In this document: one piece after another, positions 47,211 to 58,627 of the stretch | Layout: every line of letters begins with the position of its first letter | How positions within the stretch are numbered: the stretch's first letter is position 1 | NCBI GenBank assembly: GCA_036785705.1 | Contig: JAWUZG010000361.1 | Location: forward strand, 423,667 to 487,666 | Length of the DNA stretch: 64,000 nt | Origin: Acanthornis magna | Taxonomy: Eukaryota > Chordata > Aves > Passeriformes > Acanthizidae | Direction: 5' to 3' | The notes under the pieces: model-generated | The model's database searches: none | Seen by the model: only the letters and a program-made list of their open reading frames with translations | What the model was told of the DNA's origin: nothing | Made by a program: the position numbers and the translations under genes

Positions 47211-50164
47211 GTAAGTGGTGTAAGCATCATGGCAGTCATCTCGTTTTGTTCTTTCACAAAACTTCTTTGTACCACTTTGTGACCTTGTGACAAGAGACGA
47301 TTGCTGTGCACAGAGCCAGAGTGTGCATTTGTAACTCACCATGCTGCAGCAATCACACATTGCCTGCTGCATTTTGGTACGTTTGGTAGGTGGCAAGTTT
47401 CTGAAGGTGCATGGACATGGGGGAGGGGCTGGGGGGGCACAGGTGTGCAGGTCTTCACTTTGTTTCCATGTACAGAAGCTGGAAACGGTGAGGTGTTTTA
47501 ATAGACCATATTTCAGGTTAGGAGTAATGTAAAAAACCTGACCCTTTGTTGCTGCTGTAGATTTGTGCAGAAAAATGCCCAGGGCTAAGGAGTGGCGTGT
47601 GGTTCTGAGGAAACAGACCTAAGAAAAGAGAGCAGTCTTCTAGCACAGAGACTCGGAATTCTGTAGCTAGTTGATTTCTGCTGTCCTAAATCTTGCAGGC
47701 TCCTCCCTGCTGGATGTGAGAGCAGTTACGTTGCTGCAGCTGTGGGTGAGGACCCCCGGTGAGGTCCTATCCGCCCAGTCAGGCACCAGCTGCAGCTCCA
47801 GCTGGATGGCACAGGACCTGCTGCAGGCTCCAAACCTGGCAGCTGTCCTCCACCATTCATCAGTCACTTAATTCTGGAGTGGTTTTGTGACAGTAGGAGG
47901 ATAATCACTGTGTGTAGTTTGTACACGAGTTAGGTTTCTGGCCCTAGTTCCTCAGACCTTCGATCCATGAATGTGTCTGTCTATGCCTCAAGTCACTTGT
48001 AGCATCAGTGAGATTTTCTGGGCTTCATAAGGAAGGATTGCCTCTTTTGAAGTATCTGGTGTTAATACCAGCATTCAGTAGCTACCTAGTGATCCGTAAG
48101 CGCTCTGCAGCTTAGGGATTTAGGAATACTTTGAAACAGCTTTTATTTTTGTGTGATATTTAATAAAACTTTGCATGTCAGAGTGATCAGCTCAGTGGAA
48201 CAGAGCTTTATGCCATAATTTTTATGAGCTCATCTTGAATGCTTATTTATCCTTTCATGCTTACAATAGAAAGAAAGGGCAGAATATGTTTTTGCTAGAC
48301 AAACGAAAATCAGAATTAAAGACTTCTGTGCTTAGTGTTCCGTAAACATGTTTGTATTATTTTTATATGATACATCACACTGACAACTCACTTATATATG
48401 TGTGTGTATATATATATATAATGTGTGTGTATATATATGTATACAGAGACACACATCAAGTATTTGCGTAATCTGCAAAGAAAGCTTGAAATTACTTGCT
48501 TTGACAGGAAGTTTCAGAATATGCCCTGTCATAGAAGATAGTGATAGATAGCTCTTCTCCGTCTTTTCACAGAGAAACTTCTCTCAGAGCTTAGAATTGA
48601 AATAAAACACCGTTTCCTGCATTGGCACTGTGGAGAGTAACAGTTTGTGTCTTCTGCAAGTGAAAATTTCCATGTTGCAAATATAATTATTGACACATAA
48701 AACTAAACCCTAAAACTGAACTAGCGCTGCCCAGTACATTCCCATGAAAGCAGAACTACTTTTCAGTGATGCGGAGTGGGAGGTTGGGTCAGGTGCCAGA
48801 GTCATGATAACTGTATAATCACAGTACCAGCCAAGCAGGGATTCCTGCTGCTCCCCAGCCTGAAAACACAAGTTTCTGCCTCCACAGCCCATGGCTACTG
48901 AAGTCCTTCACAGAGCTGGTGTTGTTTTATACATCATGGCATCCCATAGTAGTAGATTAACCACAGAAGGGTACTAATTACTCTAATGGTGGGTTTTAGA
49001 CCTCTTTGGAGTCCGAGTCCTTTCTGAGTGCATTTTTCAGTAGTCTCTAGGTTCTTCCCATAGTATGGGGAGCATGGTGGGCACAATCTATAGCAGAGCC
49101 TATAGTAGATCCTCTTAACTCCTGCTTGACTGGAAGGCATGTCTGGGGTTTTTTTTAATGGTTTGCTCAGCTCACTGCCTGCTCCCTGAACTCTTGGATG
49201 TATTTCCATGTATTTCCATCTCCCATGAGCTGGGAAACATGCCGAGACGCTACAGCCCAAGCTCAGTATTTCACCATTTCAGCATTATCCAGCAGGGCAC
49301 TAGAGAGATGAGCAGTGCTCGGTGCACTGTGAAAATCTTCGAGCAGAATGGGAAGTTTTCCTAGGAAGTTGTATGTCTCCAACACCATAGACTTCCTTCT
49401 GTGAGCACTGCAACATAGTCCAGCGCTAATCTAAGTTAAATTTCAGAATGGAAGACTGCATTTGAATGGATGTTTGACTGTCTTTCAAACTGTATCTTCC
49501 AGCAGTGCCAGCAGGTTCTTTTTTGATCCTGTTTTATCTTGCAGTTTCCAGTATTGAGAGTTTCCTTGAAAGCTGTTTGCACACTTTATATGCGAGATGG
49601 ATTCAAAGTAATTTGTGCTTGGTCTTGCAGCTTCCTCTAGAGACTTCGTCATGATCATTGCATTAAAGAGACTGACATGTTCGGCATTCTCATGGCAGAA
49701 GCTCCTTACATCCTTAGTTGAAAAAGCAGTGTTAGTGAGCCCCGAAACCTAAACTGAACCCTAAGATACTCTGTCATTTGTTTTCTTGAGGGTATTTATC
49801 ATGTCAAGACCAAATATCTGCACCTGAGCATAGGATTTTTGAAGCATGTTTCTGTACTTTAAATCTCTTCTTGGGTGTCTGCTCATCACTTTGTGACCGT
49901 ACTCATCCTGCTGGAGTCCAGCAGTCTCACTGCAGACAAGACCCAAGTCCATTTCTGTGTACTGAGATCTGTATGGCTGCAGTACAGGAAAAGCCATTCC
50001 ATGCTTGGATCCAGCTGATTTGCCTGACAGCTGCAGTAGGGTGCTGATAAATCTGCTCGGTATTCTGCTCAGGGTGAAGCCAGCCCACTGCTGAGGTGGG
50101 CTGTGCCATTCAGCTTTCTATGCAGAGCGTCTCCAAAAAAGTAGCAGGTCAGTCGCGGTGGTTT
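47211..50164. other. SEMA4D intron 11 or broken 3' flank
   Basis: No PSI- or Ig-domain exon was found. There is a TA/TG microsatellite at about 48396-48442. The stretch ends at the left LTR of ERV 2. Confidence 0.5.
48396..48445. repeat. TA/TG microsatellite
   Basis: Runs of TATATA and TGTGTG alternate over about 50 bp. Confidence 0.9.
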
Positions 50165-50834
50165 TGAATTATTAAAATGCAGATATAGATCCAATATCAA
50201 TATCCACCTGAGACGGACAAAGACTCTCTAACTTGTTAAGGTTAGAAAGTGTATGTTTATTTCAGCACCGGAGAGCTGCAGGGATAGCTCCCAAATGTAC
50301 AGCTCCAAAGTAACAATGCAACATAGAACTTATTTATCTATAACAAAAATGCATATTTAACATAAGCGCCTCCCATTCCCCGCTTCATATGGAAATTACC
50401 AAAAAGTCATTAAACATGCACAGTTCCTGCAATGGAATTGGGTCGGTGGTTGTTAATTTGAGTCTGAGGGCTGCTTTGGATGAAGTAATATGAGTCTTCC
50501 TCAGTGTGACCTTCTTACTTTGTTGATTTTTGACAATACATTTGACCCTGGAAAACTCCCAATGCTCTCTTCTATTGCTTCTAAGTAGGTTGCATCTGGG
50601 CAAAATTTGTAACTGTCTAGGCTCTCCTTTGAACCTCTTTTCTTAAGATTATTAATTGTCTATTCTAAGCACAGCTGAGTAAATATCAAATAATCAAAGG
50701 GCTACTCTGCATTTAATCATTAATTTCTTTCTAACTGAGTTCTGCATCTTTTTCTGTTCTAGTTAATTTTAACAAAACTAACTTTTATCTAAAATCTCTA
50801 CACTTAAGTGTCTAAAAGAAAACCCTATGTTTCA
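50165..50834 (-). repeat. 3' LTR of ERV 2
   Basis: On minus it runs from TGAAACATAGGG at 50834, right after the purine tract AGAAGTGGGGAA, to AATAATTCA at 50165. An AATAAA signal lies at about 50256-50262. Confidence 0.75.
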
Positions 50835-50872
50835 TTCCCCACTTCTCTTTTACGATGAGTAAATTCTTTTAC

Positions 50873-51298
50873 TCAATATGGAGACTCCTCCTCATCTATC
50901 CATGCTGTATGGCTATTGTCTCTTAAGACTAGGACATACGCTTTGGAGAGCGATGTTAAAGCGGCTATTTTTCGCAAAATCTTCCAATTCCAAAGAAGCG
51001 TCACAACAGATAGGGTTAAACTAATACCTACTAAAAAGAGTAATACAACAACAGGATGAATCAAGGCATTTAGTACACCAGTTGCTGTTGGAGACCATCC
51101 AAAGAGCACATCCCAACAATGATGAGACAAGTGTCCTTCAAATTGCTTGAAAACAGTTTGAATTGTTTCCGTGTCATGGTGTATTGTAATTAGAGTCTTT
51201 TTCCCTGCTTCTCTAATTTCTTTCAAAATTCCTTGTAATTCTGGGTGTTTTAGCAGTTGGGTGACTAGTGGTAAGTTCCTTCCTATGGGCACTGGCAA
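50873..51298 (-). pseudogene. ERV 2 env C-terminal part with membrane anchor
   Basis: It is in the same frame as the larger env segment and is separated from it by a single TAG. It carries a helical region, then a strong membrane span (VVVLLFLVGISLTLSVVTLL) and a 35-40 residue tail. Confidence 0.7.
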
Positions 51299-51334
51299 GA
51301 TTTCCTGTACGGTAGTCAGGCTCGCTTTTATATA

Positions 51335-52945
51335 CTAGTGTGATATTACAGGTGCCTGATAGGAAAAGTCACATCCTTCAACTTTTGTGAAGTTACAAAT
51401 GCATAAATTGAATTGAGTCTCATTTACAACCAGGTTGTCTATCATTATGGTGGGACATGCTGTCCTGAGACAGACACAACCTTGTCCAGCATACACCAGC
51501 TGAGTCATTTGGTTGACTGAATGCACTTCAAAGTTACAAATGCTTTGATCTGTATCTAAACAAGTATCTTTGTCTTCTTCTGGGATTCCTTCACATATGT
51601 ATCTTAACTGCTCTTTCATTGAGCAAGACTCTAGGTTGATGGTTTGCCATTGTCCTTTATTCTCTTGTGCCCATGTTCTATGTTTAGAGGGGTATAGTAC
51701 AGTTCCTTCATGATTTAATCCTAGAGGAAGTATTGGATATATCAGGCTAACTGTTGCATTATGAATAGTCAGGACAAAGGCTGTGACTATATTTGTCACG
51801 GGGTCATATGTAAAATTGACTAAAACCCACCAAGACTGAAGTTCTTTTTCAATTTCAGAGGCATCGTCCCAAACAATTTTACGAATTTCAACGGGGAAGA
51901 TCCCTACTTCACCTTCTCTGATAACTGAAGCAGCTACAGATTGCACCCATAGTTGTGCTTGAGTGCAGCCAAGGGCTAAGGAAATATTTTTGCTGGCTAC
52001 ACCGAGAGCACTGATTATTACTTCATGGTCTAGCTCTTCCATGGTCTCCCACTCTGGCAATACTTTGGACAATTTCCAATGATCATTACCTAAAGCCAAC
52101 AAGGAAGATTGCAATGGCTGCTGTAATTTAACTAAGTCACTCCTCACTGTGGCCAATTTGTTAATTAATACTTCTGAATCAATTGCATTTACGACTCCCA
52201 ATCCTGTCCCCAACAATCCTGTAAGGTCCCTTTTAGTTTTGAAGTTATAAGGTATACGGTGTAGGAGCCAATTGCTCCAGTCTGTAGAGGGATTTTTGAG
52301 AAACGGGGCACACTCTGGCCGAGTGGCAGATATGTTTACTTGCATCCCCATTTCTACTCTTTTTAAGGACCATTCTAGGTTAGTTAACAGCTTTTGAAGT
52401 CCAGTTTTCTTAATAGCATATGGCCCAATTTTCATAACTGTGGGAACTAGGGACTGCCTCTTTTTGGATGCCTGAATCATGGTCTTGACTTTTCTTGGTG
52501 CTGGTTTGGTTACTTCACCTTGATTTTCATAGGGCTTTGTACAAACTTGGGTGAGGTTGAAGTCAATGAAATATGCTCTTTTTGCGTACCCCTCTATTTT
52601 AAATCTGAACTCAGGGCACGTACTCAAGCATTTGTCACAACATTCAGGACCAAGTCGGATGAGTTCCATGGGTGTTTGAGAAGTCTCACGGAACCCATCG
52701 TGCACAAAAGCATATTCACAACCCAGAATATTTTTCCCTTCCCATACACTTGCATTTGTAACTCTGAGCATCTTGTTCAGAGCCTTTCGGGAGTGTGGAT
52801 CATATGCCTTCCCTTGGCATCGGTATACTCCTGTTGCATTGTACCTGAGTGGTGTTGCCTTGATTCCTGTCACAATAATGACAAGGACTACTAAAATTCT
52901 CACTTTACACATTATGTTCATAACACCTACAAGTCCACTATTCAC
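51335..52945 (-). pseudogene. ERV 2 env, 536-codon open frame
   Basis: It opens with a hydrophobic leader (CKVRILVVLVIIVTGIKAT). The surface part contains CC and CXXC pairs (ECCDKCLSTC). Near residue 238 a basic cleavage-like site (KTKR) precedes DLTGLLGTGLGVVNAI, which resembles a fusion peptide. A long ectodomain has many Cys and N-glycosylation sites. The frame ends at TAG about 34 nt before the anchor segment. The usual gammaretroviral QNRxALDxLLAxxGG motif is not seen, so this env belongs to a different type from ERV 1. Long open length suggests youth or selection. Confidence 0.75.
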
Positions 52946-52949
52946 TTTT

Positions 52950-53414
52950 TCAGGTCAGCTTCAGCTTCAGTTCATCTTCACCTGGTGTTACTCTCCAAAT
53001 TCTGTCAAGAGCCTTCTTCACTCGGGAATGGTGAATCCAGGCTTTCTGTTCCTTGATCTTGATCGCAGTGAAGGTCGTGAGGAGCACTTGGAATGGTCCC
53101 TCCCGCTGCGGTTCTAGGATCTTCTCTGCAAAAGACTTAACATACACATAATATCCAGGTTGTACATCGTGTACTGGCCCATCTAGTTCCCTGTTTTGGG
53201 CTCCAGCCACATATTTCTCAATTTTTCCAAGCTGTTTATTCAGAGCTACTATGCATCTGTGTAGGGTCTTTTCTTCCACTTGGATGGGTGAAGTGCCTTC
53301 TTGGACTGCATATGGCCTCCCATACAATATTTCAAAGGGACTCAATTTTAATTTTGTTATCGGTTTTGTCCAAATTCCTACGAACGCTAATGGGAGGGCC
53401 TGGGGCCAAGGCAT
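52950..53414 (-). pseudogene. ERV 2 integrase C-terminal part
   Basis: It contains SPFEILYGRPYAVQ and the GPF signature REGPFQVLLTTFTAIKIKEQ then WIHHSRVK, gammaretrovirus-like. It ends just before env, overlapping its start region. Confidence 0.8.
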
Positions 53415-53629
53415 TGCTGTCCCAGCCCACAGCCTTTCCCAATTTGTCCAATTTTAGGCTTTGGGGTATTTTTAGGATTAGTTCGGAGGCAAAGACTACA
53501 CTGACGAGTTACCAATATTACTGTGCTCTGCAATTTCCTGGCTATGATTTTTTCTTTCAAATAATTGTACAGAGCATCTATACCCCAATGTGTTTTCTCA
53601 TGTTCTTTCTGCACTAATGACCACAGCAA
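53387..53629 (-). pseudogene. ERV 2 integrase zinc-binding part, core missing
   Basis: The HHCC zinc motif (HEKTHWGIDALYNYLKEK, later CSLC) is followed almost at once by the C-terminal integrase region. The catalytic core (the first two Asp) has been deleted around 53420-53450. Confidence 0.75.
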
Positions 53630-53921
53630 ATAGGTGTTGGGGAAGAAGAAATAGGAAAGTCTTATGGAAATTATTGCCTAGCAAAAAATGCTAAGAATAT
53701 TAAAACCTTAGGGGAGATTGAGATGAAGACAAGTTTTGAAATACCAATCAGGGAATAGCTAGAGGGAAGACATTCCAGCCTATTGTCTTCTAAACAGCTA
53801 CTCTAGGGTGGATCCAAAAGTCAGCTGATCTTAATCAACCCAGCAGAAGTTGAAGAACCAGTTTTTCAGGATTTAAATATGTAGCAGCCTATGGTAATAC
53901 AAAGACACTCATAGGCTATAG
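53630..53921. other. Sequence between integrase and GC-rich unit 1
   Basis: No pol homology was recognised. It may be flanking or degraded ERV sequence. Confidence 0.35.
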
Positions 53922-54644
53922 CTCCGCTCCGCGCCCAGCTGGGCCGAGCCAAGCTTAGCTGAACCGAGCCTAGCTTAGCTGGCGTCGGGGTCCCCTCCCC
54001 ACCTCGGCCTCGTCCGCTTTGGCGGCTGCCAGGCAGTGGGGACAAGGACAGGTGGGGGGAGGCTTTCCACGAAGCCGGGACAGCAGAAGCTCTTGGGAGT
54101 CCCCCCTTCCTCCTACTCCTCCTCCTGCGCGGGGGAGTTTTGGGAGGCACGGGGGAGAGCGGCAGGGGCGGGGCAGGGAGGCGCACCCCAAAGTGCCCCA
54201 AAGCTTGTCCACGGCTGGGGAGGTGTTGGGGGAAGGTGGAATCGGGACACAGCATGTCCCAGCAGCAGCTAGGTGCCCAGGCAGGGCCGGCACTGCGGCC
54301 AAGTGAAACAAAGGTTCCGACCAAATCTGCCCCGCCCTGATGCCACAAGAAGCCCGGAGATGGGCTGGGGGCAGGCAAAGGGGTTGGCTCAGCCTTGATT
54401 TTTTCCCCCTGTGTGCCACGAGAGAGCACAAAATGCACCTGCATGCCGTGTGCGGAGGGGGTTGTCCTGGAGCAGAGCCATTTCCCCTGGCAAGCCGTGA
54501 GCCCCTGGCCAGCCACGGGTACCGGGGCAGGGTCCTGCCAGCACCTCTGCAAGGCAGGAGAGACGAGCCCACCTGGAGCAGGTTGCTGCTAGCACCAATG
54601 ATTCCATGGGCTTCCACAAGGCTCTCCCGCCTTGTCAAAGGCAC
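53922..54644 (-). repeat. GC-rich unit, copy 1
   Basis: A block of about 723 bp, nearly identical and directly repeated at 57240-57964. Both copies end on the right with CTTGTCAAAGGCACCC. It could be the LTR of a nested ERV or a duplicated ERV 2 leader. Open frames across it are GC-rich artefacts seen in both copies. Confidence 0.75.
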
Positions 54645-54649
54645 CCCAG

Positions 54650-55300
54650 TGTCCCTCTGTTGCCTTTTTCAGCCTAGAAGTGAAAGTCCATTCTGGATGA
54701 AAGTTCCATGCGGATTTGGAGGCCAAATCTGAGTTGGGATTAGCAGCTGTGCAGATAACAGGCACGGATAAGGGAACCATTGAAATGGCCCCATCTTGAT
54801 TTGTATCCACTTTTGTCTTCTAGCTGTTTCAGAAGCACAGGTGTTCTTCACTCTGGAGCAGTGAATTGCGGGTCCTCTGGCCGTAACCTCGCCTTCAGTG
54901 AGGGTCATTGGGACTTGGAACGGTGCTCTGGACTTGGTTGGTAAAGTGCCTGTTTTTCCATGGAGCACAGCTTCAGTCTCCAGGCAGGAAGAGGTGGGCA
55001 GGTGCGTGTGGAGAAGGTGACAAATGTGCAGAGTTTCGGCAAAGTGGAACTTCCAAGCTGTTCGATACCTTGGCAAGGTAAGCTGCTTTCTCATCTCGCC
55101 ATTTTTCTTGCCCGAGACTTCGCTTGCTATGGCCTGCCATGCAGTATTTCCTAAATATTTCCTCCTCTTGTCTCTCTCCGCCTGGGTTGTACGCGGACTC
55201 TCTGGAAGGCTTGAGGCCAGGCCTGAACCTATGTCTTGGATGTTTTTGACCACTTGGAGTCCTCTGTGTTTTGAGGCTTCCATTGACACGTTCAGCCTTA
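54650..55300 (-). pseudogene. Degenerate integrase-like fragment
   Basis: The minus strand holds APFQVPMTLTEGEVTARGPA then IHCSRVK, a weak match to the GPF region of retroviral integrase, next to a purine-rich run before unit 1. Too decayed for certainty. Confidence 0.4.
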
Positions 55301-55935
55301 GCACCTTCCTTTCTTTCTCTCTTTCTCTTTTTCTTTCTCACTTTCTTTCTTTCTCTCTTTCTCTCTCTTTCCCTCTCTCTCTCTCTCTTTTCTTTCATGC
55401 TTTTCCTCTTTCTTTCTTACTTTCTTTATCTCTTTCTCTCTATCTTTCCCTCTCTTTCTTTCTTTCTTTCCCTCATTCTCTCTTTCTCTCTTTCAATCTT
55501 TATCACTCTCTTAATCTCTCTTTCTATCTTTCTCTCCTTTTTTCTTTCCCTCTTTCTCTCTTTCTCTCTCTCTCTCTTTCTTTCTCTCTTCCCCTCTTTC
55601 TTTCTTAATTCCTCTCTTTCTCTCTATCTTTCTCTCTTTCTCTACTTCTTTCTTTCTCTCTCTCTATCCTTCTCCCTTTCTTTCTTTCTCTCTCTCTTTC
55701 ATTCTTTCTTTTTCTTTCTCCTTCCTTCCTTCCTTCCTTCCTTCCTTCCTTCCTTCCTTCCTTCCTTCCTTCCTTCCTTCCTTCCTTCCTTCCTTCCTTC
55801 CTTCCTTCCTTCCTTCCTCTCTTTATTTCTCTCTTTCTTTCTCTCTTTCTTTCTCTCTTTCTTTCTCTCTTTCTTTCTCTCTTTCTTTCTCTCTTTCTTT
55901 CTCTCTTTCTTTCTCTCTTTCTTTTCCTCTCTTGA
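55300..55935. repeat. CTTT/CTTC pyrimidine microsatellite tract
   Basis: Plus strand is nearly pure pyrimidine: irregular CTTT/CTCT, then (TTCC)n at about 55720-55818, then regular (TTTCTTTCTCTC)-type units to 55925. This explains the long Ser/Phe/Leu and Arg/Glu/Lys frames. Confidence 0.95.
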
Positions 55936-57239
55936 TTTCTGCCGTCTCCACACTTCCCTGAGGCGCCGTGGTGCCACAGGGGAGCCTGGCTTCCAATAAC
56001 ATTCCACGGCGTCAACACAGCCAGCATCTCCAGGGTGCCTGCCTGTGACACGGTGACACCACCGCCGTGTCACAATGGCCCCTGGCTTGGGCAAGCCCCA
56101 GGGTGCCAGTTGGCCCTTGGCTGCGGGAGCAGCTGGCTGGCTGGCTGGCTGGGAGCTCCTGCCTGGCCAGGGGCAGGGCGCACACAGTGTTGTGGCCCCT
56201 TCCTCGTGTGCCCACGAGGCCCGAGGCTGGCCCTGCCGCAGGCCTGGTGGGACGCAAGGCCCGCTGCTGTGAGGCCTTGGCTGTGCAGGTGACAGCGGTG
56301 TCCTGGCGTGGGGCATGGGTGCTCCAGGCTGGGGGGATGGGGAATGGGGTCCACCTGGGCTGGGAAAGTGACAGGGATGATCCCTTGGCCTGCACACTGT
56401 GCTGCAGCTGCCCATGCCGCGGGAGACTGAGCCCCTGTGCGAGCGAGCGAAGGCAGGCAGCCCTCTCCAGCAAACAGCCAGGGCCCTGCCGCCCCCCCAG
56501 CTCCCTGCAAAGGCCCGCTTGGGCAGCTTGGAGGCCAAAAGGGCAGTGGCAGGCAGTCTGCCGCTCCGACTTGTGTCTAGAGGTGAGGCAGAAATGTGCC
56601 ATTTGGAGGGGGTGGGTGCCCCTTTCCTGCAGTCACAGCCACCCCGGGAGCACAGCCGGAGTTGGGCGGGGCACGGGGGGAGGGAAAGCTGGGGGGGTGG
56701 GAAGGAGCAGGTTGCGCAGCAAAGCCCCGCCCCCGCCAAGAGGGCAGAATCATTGGCAAGTCACTCCTGGAGGCGCTTGAAAGCCCAGGGGGGCGCTTCC
56801 CGATGGAGGGAAGCAGGAGCCCGAGCACTGCCAGGGTGGCAGCACAAAGGCTGGCCCTGCTCAATCGCCTGCCGGCGACCCCCCCACCTGCCGCCCCCGT
56901 GGCCTGCCCGAGCCCTCCCTTGGTGCACCGCCTCCCCTGAGCGTCCAGCAGGGGCGGCAGTGCCCGTGCGCAGCCCCAAAAAGGCTGCATTTCCGGGCGC
57001 TGAGCGCTCCCAGCAGGTGTCCACTGGAAAGGGACTTTGCATGGCCGCCACTTCTCGGCCCCACGCTGAGCCCACCCCGCTGCCGCTGCCGGTTCCACTG
57101 CCCCGCTCCCGGGGTGCCCGTGTCCTCCAAGCGCCCTTTGCATTTTTAGCTTGGCCCTTGCTGGCCGCCGTAGGCCACTGCTGCCGGTGGCAGCAGCGCC
57201 AGCCAGCGGCCACGCCTCTGTAGCCACGGCAACACCCTC
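55936..57239. other. GC-rich ERV-internal or captured sequence
   Basis: Very GC-rich, with many overlapping open frames in both strands but no recognisable gag or other domain. Confidence 0.4.
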
Positions 57240-57964
57240 GCTCCGCTCCACGCCCGGCCGGGCCGAGCCGAGCTTAGCTGAACCGAGCCGAGCTTAGCTG
57301 GCGTCGGGGTCCCCTCCCCACCTCGGCCTCGTCCGCTTTGGCGGCTGCCAGGCAGCGGGGACAAGGACGGGCGGGGGGCGGCTTTCCACGAAGCCGGGAC
57401 AGCAGAAGCTCTTGGGAGTCCCCCCCTCCTCCTACTCCTCCTCCTGCACGGGGGAGTTTTGGGAGGCACGGGGGAGAGCGGCAGGGGCAGGGTAGGGAGG
57501 CGCACCCCAAAGTGCCCCAAAGCTTGTCCACGGCTGGGGAGGTGTTGGGGGAAGGTGGAATCGGGACACAGCATGTCCCAGCAGCAGCTAGGTGCCCAGG
57601 CAGGGCCGGCACTGCGGCCAAGTGAAACAAAGGTTCCGACCAAATTTGCCCCGCCCTGATGCCACAAGAAGCCCGGAGATGGGCTGGGGGCAGGCAAAGG
57701 GGTTGGCTCAGCCTTGATTTTTTCCCCCTGTGTGCCACGAGAGAGCACAAAATGCACCTGCATGCCATGTGCGGAGGGGGCTGTCCTGGAGCAGAGCCAT
57801 TTCCCCTGGCAAGCCATGAGCCTCTGGCCAGCCACGGGTACTGGGGCAGGGTCCTGCCAGCACCTCTGCAAGGCAGGAGAGACGAGCCCACCTGGAGCAG
57901 GTTGCTGCTAGCACCAATGATCCCGTGGGCTTCTACAAGGCTCTCCCGGCTTGTCAAAGGCACC
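57240..57964 (-). repeat. GC-rich unit, copy 2
   Basis: Direct repeat of 53922-54644, with few substitutions by eye. It begins immediately inside the 5' LTR of ERV 2, where a primer-binding site and leader are expected; the junction reads TGGGTGCCTTTGACAAG on minus. Confidence 0.75.
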
Positions 57965-57966
57965 CA

Positions 57967-58627
57967 GAATTATTAAAGTGCACATATAGATCTAATATCA
58001 ATATCCACCTGTGACGGACAAAGGCTCTCTAACTTGTTAAGGTTGGAATGTGTATGTTTATTTCAGCGCTGGAGAGCTTCAGGGATAACTCCCAACTGTA
58101 CAGCTCTGAAGTTACAATGCAACACAGAACTTATTTATCTATCACAAAAAAGCGTGGTTGGCATAAGCGCCTCCCATTCCCCGCTTCATATGGAAATTGG
58201 GAAAAAGTCATTAAGCATGCAGAGTTCCTGCAATGGAATTGAGTCGGTGGTCATTAATTTGAGTCTGAGGGCTGCTTTGGATGAAGTAATATGAGTCTTC
58301 CTCACTGTGACCTTCTTACTTCGTTGGTTTTTGACAATACATTTGACCCTGGAAAACTCCCAATGCTCTCTTCTATTGCTTCTAAGTAGGTTGCATCTGG
58401 GCAAAATTTGTAACTGTCTAGGCTCTCCTTTGAACCTCTTTTCTTAAGATTATTAATTGTCTATTCTAAGCACAGCTGAGTAAATTTCAAATAATCAAAG
58501 GGCTACTCTGCATTTAATCATTAATTTCTTTCTGAGTTCTGCATCTTTTTCTATTCTAGTTGATTTTAACAGAACTTTTATCTAAAATCTCTACATTTAA
58601 GTGTCTAAAAGAAAAGCCTGTGTTTCA
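57967..58627 (-). repeat. 5' LTR of ERV 2
   Basis: Same LTR as 50165-50834 and in the same orientation. Its outer end (TGAAACACAGGC on minus) is exactly where the triplet array begins. Confidence 0.75.

Larger units (their letters stand above)
50165..58627 (-). mobile_element. ERV 2 provirus-like structure, rearranged
   Basis: Matching LTRs of about 660-670 bp in the same orientation bound it (50165-50834 and 57967-58627). On the minus strand, right to left, it has a 5' LTR, a primer-site-like TGG start and a GC-rich unit. Then come a pyrimidine tract region, an integrase-like fragment and a second copy of the GC-rich unit. Integrase zinc and C-terminal parts, env, polypurine tract and 3' LTR follow. 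No gag, protease or RT was recognised. It is best read as a provirus with a deleted gag-pol and an insertion or internal duplication. No target duplication is visible; the right flank is now the triplet array. Confidence 0.6.

Noticed and set aside
47671..47871. Frame after a TTGCAG acceptor at 47699 as the next SEMA4D exon
   Set aside because: The peptide shows no PSI-domain cysteines or similarity to SEMA4D after the LLLSSK junction.
55271..56739. Ser/Phe/Leu-rich plus frame and Lys/Arg/Glu-rich minus frame of 240-346 codons
   Set aside because: They translate the CTTT/TTCC microsatellite and adjoining GC-rich sequence.
53866..57871. Paired 224-241 codon frames in the two GC-rich units
   Set aside because: The frames are conserved only because the DNA units are recent duplicates; no recognised domain and heavy Pro/Gly/Arg bias.
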